Assembly (NCBI GenBank): GCA_024640445.1
Contig: JAHEEZ010000077.1
Location: 1 to 14,191 of the forward strand
Source: Acidobacteriota bacterium
GTDB lineage: Bacteria > Acidobacteriota > Blastocatellia > Pyrinomonadales > Pyrinomonadaceae
Length of the DNA stretch: 14,191 nucleotides
Direction: 5' to 3'
The position numbers and the translations under genes are program-made. Shown one piece after another: positions 6,849 through 12,633 of the stretch. Each line of letters opens with the position of its first letter. Position 1 is the first letter of the stretch. Below the pieces are notes generated by a model. The model searched no databases, was not told the DNA's origin, and saw only the letters and a program-made list of their open reading frames with translations.

Positions 6849-6950
6849 TTCGGAAAAAATCCGCACGTTCTTTGTCCTCAAATAATTTTCTTTTCCGTTA
6901 TAACCAACAGGAGTAGAATCCTTCGATCTTCAATTCTAATAGGAGCAATA

Positions 6951-7766
6951 ATGAACGCAAACAAAGCACTTTGGGAAAAAGGCAATTTTAGTGAGATCGC
7001 GGCATACATGCGCGAGTCGGGGCGCGAGGTAGCGGAAGCACTCGGCATCACGCCCGGGATGAAGGTACTTGAACTCGGATGCGGTGACGGGACGACTGCA
7101 TTTCCGATCGCCGGCTTGGGCGCAGACGTCCTCGGCGTCGATATCGCCAGCAATCTCGTGACGGCGGCCAATGAGACGGTCGCGAAAGAGGGATTAACAA
7201 ACATAAGGTTCCAGGAAGGCGACGCGCGCGACCTGCGCGATCTTGAGGACAACACGTTCGACCTGACGCACACCTGTTTCGGGGCGATGTTCGCTCCGGA
7301 CCCGTTCGACGTAGCCAGGGAAATGGTTCGCGTCACAAAGCCGGGAGGCAGGATCGTGATGGGCAACTGGATCCCGGGCGACGAGACATCTTTCGTCTCT
7401 CTCCTTCTTCAGATCGGATCTTCATTCACGCCTCCGCCGCCGGAGGGTTTCGTCAGTCCCATGCTGTGGGGTGTCGATGGACACATCGTCGAACGCTTCG
7501 TCGCGGCGGGGATATCCGCGGAGAACATTACCACGCAGAAAGGCGTGTTCACTTTTTACGCGAACGACAAGTCTCCGGAGGACTTCATCAACGCGCTGAG
7601 GACCTGGTACGGTCCGACGATGAACGCCTATGAAGCAGCCCGAACCAATGGGAAGGAAGATGAGCTGCACGGACGGCTTGTCGAGATGGCGAACGCCCAG
7701 AACCGAAGCACGGACGGCTCAACATCGATCCCCGCGACCTTCCTTCGGGTCACCGTGCAGGTCTGA
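6951..7766 (+). CDS. Class I SAM-dependent methyltransferase (UbiE-like)
   Basis: A 271-residue soluble Rossmann-fold methyltransferase. SAM-binding motif I is VLELGCGDG (39-47). The acidic end of strand 2 is GVDIA (62-66), motif II lies at EGDAR (89-93), the strand-4 region is FDLTHTCFGAMF (103-114), and the post-motif is VTKPGG (128-133). The C-terminal half (about 145-271) carries a variable substrate domain rich in Phe and Pro, with SSFTPPPPEGF. The substrate cannot be read from the sequence. Close relatives are annotated generically as class I methyltransferases and are common in soil bacteria. The start is secure: AGGAG at 6941-6945 lies five bases before the ATG. The gene has a leader of about 100 bases and is followed by a heptamer array and a strong terminator, so it looks monocistronic. 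Its TGA stop is the first triplet of that array. Confidence 0.9.
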   Translation: MNANKALWEKGNFSEIAAYMRESGREVAEALGITPGMKVLELGCGDGTTAFPIAGLGADVLGVDIASNLVTAANETVAKEGLTNIRFQEGDARDLRDLEDNTFDLTHTCFGAMFAPDPFDVAREMVRVTKPGGRIVMGNWIPGDETSFVSLLLQIGSSFTPPPPEGFVSPMLWGVDGHIVERFVAAGISAENITTQKGVFTFYANDKSPEDFINALRTWYGPTMNAYEAARTNGKEDELHGRLVEMANAQNRSTDGSTSIPATFLRVTVQV

Positions 7767-7812
7767 ATCGTGGACCGAAAATGGTAGATCGTGAATCGTA
7801 AATTGTGAATGG
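7764..7812. repeat. Heptamer array, TGAATCG family, containing a stop codon
   Basis: Seven phased units start every 7 bases from 7764 to 7806. Three begin TGA (7764, 7792, 7806), one TAG (7785) and one TAA (7799), so all three frames are closed. The first TGA is the methyltransferase stop. This is the longest array in the window, and the inverted partner of 6013-6040. Confidence 0.8.
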
Positions 7813-7860
7813 ATAGGACGGGAGGATCCGCGTACTGCGGAGAACTCTTGCACAGTTTCG

Positions 7861-7887
7861 CGGCGGGCCTTTGCCCGCCGTTTTATT
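7861..7887 (+). terminator. Strong Rho-independent terminator after the methyltransferase gene
   Basis: CGGCGGGC (7861-7868) pairs perfectly with GCCCGCCG (7873-7880) around a CTTT loop and is followed by TTTTATT. It lies about 95 bases after the methyltransferase stop. The remaining 7888-8051 holds no gene; apart from the -10-like site at 7961 it is featureless. Confidence 0.9.
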
Positions 7888-7960
7888 GTCTTCAAAAACA
7901 AAATCTCACACGACGGATCTTGAGCGGAACTTCCCTGGCGCTTCTCGCCTTCCAAAATGC

Positions 7961-7966
7961 TATATT
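7961..7966 (+). promoter_or_regulatory. Possible -10 element upstream of the NTF2-like gene
   Basis: TATATT lies in an AT-richer patch about 85 bases before the ATG at 8052 and downstream of the terminator at 7861, where a new promoter is expected. No good -35 is visible at 16-18 bases upstream. Confidence 0.25.
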
Positions 7967-8051
7967 CAAAACTCTTTATCGAGATCGGCTAACGCAAAAT
8001 ATCGTGTGTTCGTTCGCCGCAGCGGATTTCAACTAAGGCGATCAGGAACAG

Positions 8052-8456
8052 ATGCCAATATCACCCGAACAAGCAACGAGTATGGCCGAAGATTACGCGA
8101 GAGCCTGGTGCTCGCATGATCCCCGTGCGGTCGCGTCGTTCTTCGCAGAAGACGGAAGAATCGTGGTCAATAAAGGTGAGCCATCCGTCGGCCGTTCCGC
8201 GATAGCGGAAATGGCTCAGTCCTTTTACAATGACTTCCCTGATCTTGTTGTAAAAATGGATCATTTGAGGACCTCGGGCACCCACGCGATCTTCCTGTGG
8301 ACCCTTGAAGGAACCAATACAGGTCCGGGCGGAAAAGGGAATCGTGTCGTGGTCAGTGGATGGGAATACTGGCGGCTGACTGAAGACGGTCTGATCGCCG
8401 AATCAGCCGGCCACTTCGATGCCGATGAATATCAGAGGCAGATCGAAGGAAGTTGA
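8052..8456 (+). CDS. SnoaL/NTF2-like small cytoplasmic protein
   Basis: A 134-residue protein with no signal peptide. The N-terminal helix with ARAWCSHDPRAVASFFAEDG (about 16-35), the GRSAIAEMAQSFYNDFPDL segment (47-65) and a beta-rich rest (FLWTLEGTNTGPGGKGN, then VVSGWEYWRLTEDGLIAES) are the typical order of a SnoaL-like, ketosteroid-isomerase-type alpha+beta cone. Such proteins may be small-molecule isomerases, hydrolases or binders; the substrate cannot be predicted. The N-terminal helix follows the SnoaL pattern, in which a FxxDG turn leads into the sheet. The ATG at 8052 is preceded by AGGA four bases away. The SDR gene begins 66 bases after its stop on the same strand with no terminator between, so the two may be co-transcribed and act on related substrates; this is inference. 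Confidence 0.85.
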   Translation: MPISPEQATSMAEDYARAWCSHDPRAVASFFAEDGRIVVNKGEPSVGRSAIAEMAQSFYNDFPDLVVKMDHLRTSGTHAIFLWTLEGTNTGPGGKGNRVVVSGWEYWRLTEDGLIAESAGHFDADEYQRQIEGS

Positions 8457-8522
8457 GCGATAGGACGGCGGATGGTCGAAGTATCGCCACGTAGCGCTAA
8501 CTATTATGATTGGAGGAGTTAT

Positions 8523-9293
8523 ATGGCATCAATGACAGGAAAGGTCGCGCTCGTGACCGGAGCAAGCAGCGGGATCGGGCGGGCGACCGCGGAGTTGTTT
8601 GCGGATAAAGGAGTGAGCGTGGTCGTAGCGGCAAGGCGGGAAGAAGAGCTTACCGACGTGGTCAAGGGCATCGTCGCCAATGGCGGAAAGGCTACCTTTG
8701 TGAAGACCGATGTTTCCAGTGGCAGGGACGCAAAGCGGATGGTAGAACACGCGATCGATTCCTTCGGGCGGCTGGATTTCGCCGTGAACAACGCGGGTAT
8801 CGAAGGAAAACTCTCTGGAATCGCGGACTTGAACGAGGAAGACTGGGACCAGGTCCTCGACATCAATCTTAAAGGAACCTACCTCTGCATGAAGTACGAG
8901 GCCGAAGCGATGCTTGCTGCCGGAAACGGCGGGGCGATCGTGAATGTCGGCTCGGTGAACTCCTTTCTCGGTTTCTCTGCGGGCGCGGCATACGTCGCTT
9001 CAAAACACGGTCAGGTGGGATTGACCACCAGCGCGTCTGCCGAGCTCGCCCCGCAGGGAATAAGAGTGAACATAGTGTGTCCGGGCTTCGTCGACACGCC
9101 TATGCATCACCGTGCGCGAGGCCTTATCGGCGATGAAATTTTTGACAAGGTTTTCGTCCCGACCGTTCACCTGGGGCGCGTGGGACGTCCGGAAGAGATC
9201 GCATCGGCCATCGCGTTCCTGTGCTCGGATGAGGCAAGTTACATTACCGGCCAGACGCTTACTCCGGACGGCGGATACACATTGACGGTTTGA
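8523..9293 (+). CDS. Short-chain dehydrogenase/reductase (classical SDR)
   Basis: A 256-residue NAD(P)-dependent oxidoreductase of the classical SDR family. Cofactor motif TGASSGIG lies at 12-19, NNAG at 89-92, and the structural Asn at 114 in DINLKG. The catalytic serine is S144 or nearby in NVGSVNS, with Y157 and K161 in YVASK. The C-terminal YITGQTLTPDGGYT is the usual oligomerisation tail. R38-R39 after strand 2 (VVVAARRE) suggest a preference for NADPH over NADH. The ATG at 8523 is chosen because GGAGG (8512-8516) lies six bases upstream and MTGKVALVTG is the family start; an in-frame ATG at 8472 would add 17 non-conserved residues. The substrate is unknown: the best matches in such cases are annotated as glucose 1-dehydrogenase or 3-ketoacyl-ACP reductase without proof. 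It follows the SnoaL-like gene, possibly in one transcript. Confidence 0.93.
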   Translation: MASMTGKVALVTGASSGIGRATAELFADKGVSVVVAARREEELTDVVKGIVANGGKATFVKTDVSSGRDAKRMVEHAIDSFGRLDFAVNNAGIEGKLSGIADLNEEDWDQVLDINLKGTYLCMKYEAEAMLAAGNGGAIVNVGSVNSFLGFSAGAAYVASKHGQVGLTTSASAELAPQGIRVNIVCPGFVDTPMHHRARGLIGDEIFDKVFVPTVHLGRVGRPEEIASAIAFLCSDEASYITGQTLTPDGGYTLTV

Positions 9294-9331
9294 AATGAAC
9301 GCATCCCAGTTTCCGGAGAATCAATTTCTTG

Positions 9332-9354
9332 AGGCGTCTCTTTTGGGGACGCCT
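9332..9354. repeat. Hairpin after the SDR gene
   Basis: AGGCGTCTC (9332-9340) and GGGACGCCT (9346-9354) form a 9-bp stem with one G-T pair and a 5-base loop. No T-tract follows on the plus strand, so termination is doubtful. It could be an attenuator-like or mRNA 3'-end element between the SDR and the next small gene. Confidence 0.45.
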
Positions 9355-9388
9355 GTTAACCCCCAAATCCACAATTCAATTAACGAGA

Positions 9389-9691
9389 ATGTCGGTGAAA
9401 CACATGATCAGCTGGTTCGAACTTCCGCAAGGATCGCCAGCGGAATACGAGAATACCCAGAACAGGATTTTGGAAGTCTTCGGTCAATGGGAGCCCCCGG
9501 ACAATTTCAACATCGAGGTGTTCGCGGTACGCGCAGGCGAGTGGGGCGGGCATATGCTTGTCGAGTGCGATGATCCGCTTACCGTGCACAAGGTCTCGTT
9601 TGAGTTCCAGGCTCGTCCCGTGGTCCCGGTCCAGGAAGCCGTACGCGTCGAACTCGAAGCTATGGCCTGGCGCGACAGTTTGAACGGATAG
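9389..9691 (+). CDS. DUF3303-like small protein
   Basis: A 100-residue soluble protein of unknown function. The pattern of a short N-terminal strand (MISWFELPQG), a helix, a central strand and then HMLVECDDPLTVHKVSFEFQ and VPVQEAVRVELEAMAWRDSL resembles DUF3303-type ferredoxin-like (dimeric alpha/beta) domains, in which ECDDP is recurrent; I recognise this from memory, with moderate confidence. The start is uncertain. ATG at 9389 (MSVKHMISWFE) and ATG at 9404 (MISWFE) are both possible and neither has a clean Shine-Dalgarno; an upstream TTG at 9329 is rejected because it would translate through the hairpin at 9332-9354. The gene lies 95 bases after the SDR gene. The family is often found near unrelated metabolic genes, so context says little. 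Confidence 0.7.
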   Translation: MSVKHMISWFELPQGSPAEYENTQNRILEVFGQWEPPDNFNIEVFAVRAGEWGGHMLVECDDPLTVHKVSFEFQARPVVPVQEAVRVELEAMAWRDSLNG

Positions 9692-9723
9692 GATTCCGGG
9701 CTCCCTCAAGAAGTAAGGGGCTG

Positions 9724-9744
9724 GGAGTCAGGAGTAAAGAGTCG
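9724..9744. repeat. Heptamer array, GGAGTCA family
   Basis: Three units start at 9724, 9731 and 9738 (GGAGTCA and variants). The 12-base run GGAGTCAGGAGT at 9724-9735 recurs exactly at 11323-11334. The region 9692-10088 has no gene: it holds this array, a hairpin at 9761, a second array at 9781, an inverted repeat at 9921, a hairpin at 10051 and the leader of the next gene. Confidence 0.65.
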
Positions 9745-9760
9745 GCAGGTCATATATGTG

Positions 9761-9774
9761 CCGGAGAGCTCCGG
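9761..9774. repeat. Short palindromic hairpin between two heptamer arrays
   Basis: CCGGAG (9761-9766) and CTCCGG (9769-9774) are complementary around AG; in practice this is a 5-bp stem with a 4-base loop. No T-tract follows. It is centred between the arrays at 9724 and 9781. Confidence 0.45.
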
Positions 9775-9780
9775 TATCTT

Positions 9781-9808
9781 TGGTCCCTGATTCTTGACCC
9801 TTCACTCT
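9781..9808. repeat. Heptamer array, TGATTCT/TGACCCT
   Basis: Four units start at 9781, 9788, 9795 and 9802, two of them with TGA. It follows the GGAGTCA array just as the array at 11372 follows the one at 11301, so the pair looks like a repeated two-part module. Confidence 0.6.
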
Positions 9809-9920
9809 TGGGCGATTTCCCTGACGATAATTACCGCGAACCACATCCGCATTGAAAAGTTTGTGCGGCAAGTCTAAGAAGTTGGTGATTCTTTACACGG
9901 ATTCCGCTATGCTTCTTTTT

Positions 9921-9944
9921 TTCCAAGAAGAAATGATCTTGGAA
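9921..9944. promoter_or_regulatory. Inverted repeat TTCCAAGA-N8-TCTTGGAA, possible operator
   Basis: Perfect 8-base arms at 9921-9928 and 9937-9944 are separated by eight bases, in an AT-rich patch about 145 bases upstream of the secreted-protein gene. Arm length and spacing suit a dimeric regulator, but a chance hairpin is possible. Confidence 0.35.
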
Positions 9945-10050
9945 TCGGTCGATTGAGATCTTTCCCATCTTTTTTTGGAGGCCGGCAGACCGTATTTCAA
10001 ATGGGTTCCGAACCGAATTTGATCATGCGATGGGGAATTCAAATGCGTGC

Positions 10051-10064
10051 GGCCCGGTCGGGCC
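10051..10064 (+). promoter_or_regulatory. GC hairpin just upstream of a ribosome binding site
   Basis: GGCCCG and CGGGCC (10051-10056, 10059-10064) form a compact stem 12 bases before the AGGAG at 10077-10081 of the secreted-protein gene. It could shape the 5' leader; there is no direct evidence of regulation. Confidence 0.35.
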
Positions 10065-10088
10065 TGTTGATGAATCAGGAGATATGAA

Positions 10089-11192
10089 ATGAGAAATAAC
10101 CCCCGTTTCGTTTCGGCAGTAATTCTCTCGACGTTGTTGATCGTAGTCCTCGCTTACCCAGCCTCAACCACCGGCCAGGATCAACCAACCATAGCAAAAA
10201 ACTACGTCCAGGTATCGGCCTGGACAAGAAATTCCTTCAAAGAAAACTACGATGTCTGGAGCTGGGCTCCGATGATCGAATTCCGTGTAAACGGTCCAAT
10301 TCCAAGCGGTAGTCAGCTTTTCGTCGAATTTACACAGCCGGGCGGAAATGCGCCTTGGGTGTCATTCGACTGCGAGACGGGAGAGACTGAGAAGGGCTAT
10401 TGGTGGAAAACCAGTTGCGGAGGGCGGGAGGTCGAAGACAAGAGTATTACCGCAGTCGGCGTCGTGGGCTTTGCCATAAAGATGAGAAATGAGCTGGCCG
10501 GAACGAACTCAACTATCTTCACCGGCAAGTTCAAGTCCGCGAAGACCCTCTCAAACGAATACGGACCAAAGGCCGCTCAGAAGTTCGTCTATTATGTCGA
10601 CCAGGACTGGAACCTTCCGATCGGATATGTCTTCTACACGCCGGATTCCGTTTATGGTTGGCAGTATCCGGTATTCAACATCGCATTCTGGGTGCGTGGA
10701 GATGCGGTCCATTTCGAACCTCATCTGTTTTTCCAGGGAAAGGAGATCGGACGCATTTTTGATTCTGGCATTCAGGTGGGCGCCGCAAGCTGCGATGGAA
10801 GAATTGAGATCTTGACCACACACTCTGTCAATGACAAGTTTCCGCAAAAGGCGAAATGGTCGCTGGTTGAATGCGACTTTCCGACGGTGAAGCAGTGGGA
10901 CAAGACGCAGGGGGGCCAAGGCAATGCAAACGAGATGTTTATGATGGCTTCGAACCCAGGCGATTACGAGTTCAAGCTTCTTTGGAATAACAGGCTGGCG
11001 CGGTCGATCAAGTTCTCAGTGGGTGCCGAGGGTAGGCTCGATAATGGGATCGGAGCTTCAAACAAGCTGGGTGACAGCCGGGTTATAGTACCGGTATCGA
11101 TCATAGGCGATCAAGAAGGGCCGTGGGACAAGACGGCGTGGAAGACGGACGCATTCTACGGAAATCCGCTGACAGGTTTTGCGGCTCCCTAA
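10089..11192 (+). CDS. Secreted protein of unknown function
   Basis: I do not recognise a named family. The protein has 367 residues with a Sec-type signal peptide: basic MRNNPRF, hydrophobic VSAVILSTLLIVVLAYP, and likely cleavage near ASTTG-QD (about residue 29). The mature part is aromatic-rich and probably all-beta. It includes YWWKTSCGG, YYVDQDWNLPIGYVFYTPDSVYGWQYPVFNIAFWVRG in the middle third, and GDYEFKLLWNNRLARSIKFSVG (about 299-320), which resembles a last strand pair of an Ig-like or jelly-roll fold. Four mature cysteines, two in FDCETG/TSCGG and two in ASCDG/VECDF, could form two disulfides, in keeping with export. There is no lipobox, anchor or catalytic motif. The start is firm: AGGAG at 10077-10081 lies seven bases before the ATG. 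The gene is flanked on both sides by two-part heptamer modules and stands alone, so context does not suggest a partner. Confidence 0.85.
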   Translation: MRNNPRFVSAVILSTLLIVVLAYPASTTGQDQPTIAKNYVQVSAWTRNSFKENYDVWSWAPMIEFRVNGPIPSGSQLFVEFTQPGGNAPWVSFDCETGETEKGYWWKTSCGGREVEDKSITAVGVVGFAIKMRNELAGTNSTIFTGKFKSAKTLSNEYGPKAAQKFVYYVDQDWNLPIGYVFYTPDSVYGWQYPVFNIAFWVRGDAVHFEPHLFFQGKEIGRIFDSGIQVGAASCDGRIEILTTHSVNDKFPQKAKWSLVECDFPTVKQWDKTQGGQGNANEMFMMASNPGDYEFKLLWNNRLARSIKFSVGAEGRLDNGIGASNKLGDSRVIVPVSIIGDQEGPWDKTAWKTDAFYGNPLTGFAAP

Positions 11193-11300
11193 CGATCCGG
11201 CTTGCATATGGTTGATCGTCGGAATTCGATTTCCGGGCGATGCTTCAGGTATCACGGATCAGGGTACGGCGGTCGACGCGCGCGCCCTCGCAAGGAATTC

Positions 11301-11342
11301 GGGAGTCAGAAGCCAGGAATATGGAGTCAGGAGTCAGAGGTT
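11301..11342. repeat. Heptamer array, GGAGTC family
   Basis: Six phased units start every 7 bases from 11301; three end in GAGTC. It shares a 12-base exact run with the array at 9724. The region 11193-11468 holds no gene, only this array and the next. Confidence 0.7.
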
Positions 11343-11371
11343 ACTAAAGTGCAAGCAACACACCCGATCAT

Positions 11372-11428
11372 TGAACCCTGATCCCTGATCCGCCATCATT
11401 GACCCCCTGATCTCTCGATCTTGTTCAT
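11372..11428. repeat. Heptamer array, TGATCCC family (second locus)
   Basis: TGA-starting units lie at 11372, 11379 and 11386, then one degenerate unit, TGACCCC at 11400, a one-base slip, and further units at 11408, 11415 and 11422. The two-unit core at 11376-11391 is identical to the array at 545-575. Confidence 0.75.
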
Positions 11429-11468
11429 CGACCGCGACTAATGGATCGCGTGTTGGACTCTTTTCGCA

Positions 11469-11834
11469 ATGAGAATCGTCGGAATCGATCACGTTCAGAT
11501 CGCGATTCCCCGGGGTTCCGAGGATGAGGCGAGAACGTTCTACGTCAACGCACTGGGAATGCAGGAGCTTCCCAAGCCGCCCATCCTCGCGGTGCGCGGC
11601 GGCTTGTGGCTCGAATGCGGAAATCAGCAGCTGCACCTGGGGGTAGAAGACGATTTCCGCGCCGCAAAGAAAGCTCATCCAGCGCTGCTGGTGATGGGCC
11701 TCCGTGATCTGACAGAGCGTCTCCGGATCGCAGGCATAGACGTCGTCGAAGACGATCTGCTTCCGGACCAATTCCGGGCCTATGTTGCGGATCCGTTCGG
11801 CAACCGTTTGGAACTGATCGACGCGAAGGATTGA
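11469..11834 (+). CDS. VOC/glyoxalase-fold protein
   Basis: A 121-residue single-copy vicinal-oxygen-chelate domain in two beta-alpha-beta halves. It starts MRIVGIDHVQIAIPRG, the typical first strand with the metal-ligand position H8. The second half has QQLHLGVE (H56) and ends with the strand YVADPFGNRLELI, where E115 takes the usual ligand position; DPFGNRLEL is a strong family signature. H8, H56 and E115 would supply three of the four metal ligands of a dimer, so a metal site is plausible. The family covers glyoxalases, dioxygenases, fosfomycin and bleomycin resistance proteins; the sequence gives no specific assignment. The ATG at 11469 has no clear ribosome binding site, but the protein starts at the expected point. 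The next gene starts 159 bases later after a featureless spacer. Confidence 0.88.
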   Translation: MRIVGIDHVQIAIPRGSEDEARTFYVNALGMQELPKPPILAVRGGLWLECGNQQLHLGVEDDFRAAKKAHPALLVMGLRDLTERLRIAGIDVVEDDLLPDQFRAYVADPFGNRLELIDAKD

Positions 11835-11993
11835 CGAAGAAGGGTCCGGCGCCGTGACGAGGCTATGCTGCTTGCAACGTGTGAGGACGGCCGCTCAGCT
11901 CACAATTCCGGCAATCCGGATCCCGAAAAGCTTCCTCTCTCGAATGGCGGACTTGAATTACCAACATACCCAGACAAATTACCGGAGGTCTTG

Positions 11994-12521
11994 ATGAACT
12001 CTTTTTCCATACGAAAGGCGGCAGGGGCCGCATTATTTGTCCTTATCTTGTTCGTGCTGCTTGATCAGCCGGCGGCCGCGCAATCGCAAACTGATTCAGA
12101 AGCGGCAGCGCGAAAAGCGGTTCTGGAAACCGTGCAGGCTTTCTTCGACACAATGGAGGCAAGAGATGCGCAAGGCGCCGTACAAATCTTTGCACCGGAA
12201 GGCCAATTCTACTCGGTCCGCGAAATTGACGGCAAGAAGGTCGTCAGGACCTTCTCTAACCGTGAGCATCTGGAGGGTCTACCGAGCCGCAAGGATGACT
12301 GGAACGAAAGAATGTGGGACCCGCAAGTCTCAATCCGGGGCGACATCGCTTCTGTCTGGACGCCCTATGATTTCTGGGTGAATGGCAAGTTCAGCCACTG
12401 CGGGATCGATCAGGTGACTCTGGTCAGGATCGAAGGAAGATGGAAGATAACCGGCGGCGCGTACACCGTCGAGAAAGAATGCGAACCGAGCCCGTTGGGA
12501 CCACTCAAAAAGAAATTCTGA
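11994..12521 (+). CDS. Exported NTF2-like (SnoaL/lumazine-binding-like) protein
   Basis: A 175-residue protein with a clear signal peptide: MNSFSIRKAAG, hydrophobic ALFVLILFVLL, and likely cleavage after QPAAA (about residue 29). The mature part follows the NTF2-like order: a helix, AVLETVQAFFDTMEARDAQGAVQIFAPEGQFYS (about 42-74), then strands containing MWDPQVSIRGDIASVWTPYDFW, GKFSHCGIDQVTLVRIEGRWKITG and a tail EKECEPSPLGPLKKKF. Domains of this kind bind or turn over small molecules; no function can be assigned. It is a second, exported NTF2-like protein in the window, unrelated in position to the cytoplasmic one at 8052. The start is set by GGAGG (11984-11988), five bases before the ATG; an in-frame ATG at 11865 would bury the signal peptide and is rejected. 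Confidence 0.85.
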   Translation: MNSFSIRKAAGAALFVLILFVLLDQPAAAQSQTDSEAAARKAVLETVQAFFDTMEARDAQGAVQIFAPEGQFYSVREIDGKKVVRTFSNREHLEGLPSRKDDWNERMWDPQVSIRGDIASVWTPYDFWVNGKFSHCGIDQVTLVRIEGRWKITGGAYTVEKECEPSPLGPLKKKF

Positions 12522-12633
12522 TTTACATATCAGATCGACGTCCGGATGGATACTTGTTCAGTGCGCGGTTCCCGATACGCTACTCCCGGAAAAACACTTT
12601 GGCCTTTGCTGACTGAATGGAAAAGATAGCCTG

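Noticed and set aside
6839..6857. TTTTCC/GGAAAA hairpin after the membrane-protein gene as a terminator
   Set aside because: The stem is short and AT-rich with no clear T-tract after it; too weak to call.
7809..8119. Small overlapping plus-strand frames of 75 and 82 codons
   Set aside because: They run through the terminator hairpin at 7861-7880 and the leader of the NTF2-like gene, with no protein-like composition.
8472..8522. 17-residue N-terminal extension of the SDR
   Set aside because: It reads through the GGAGG ribosome binding site and is not part of the family N terminus.
6951..11834. Secondary-metabolite gene cluster
   Set aside because: Tailoring-type folds occur, but genes are spaced apart with terminators and repeats between, and no synthase, carrier protein or transporter is present.
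11865..11993. 43-residue N-terminal extension of the exported NTF2-like protein
   Set aside because: It would place the signal peptide inside the protein, and GGAGG sits correctly before the ATG at 11994.
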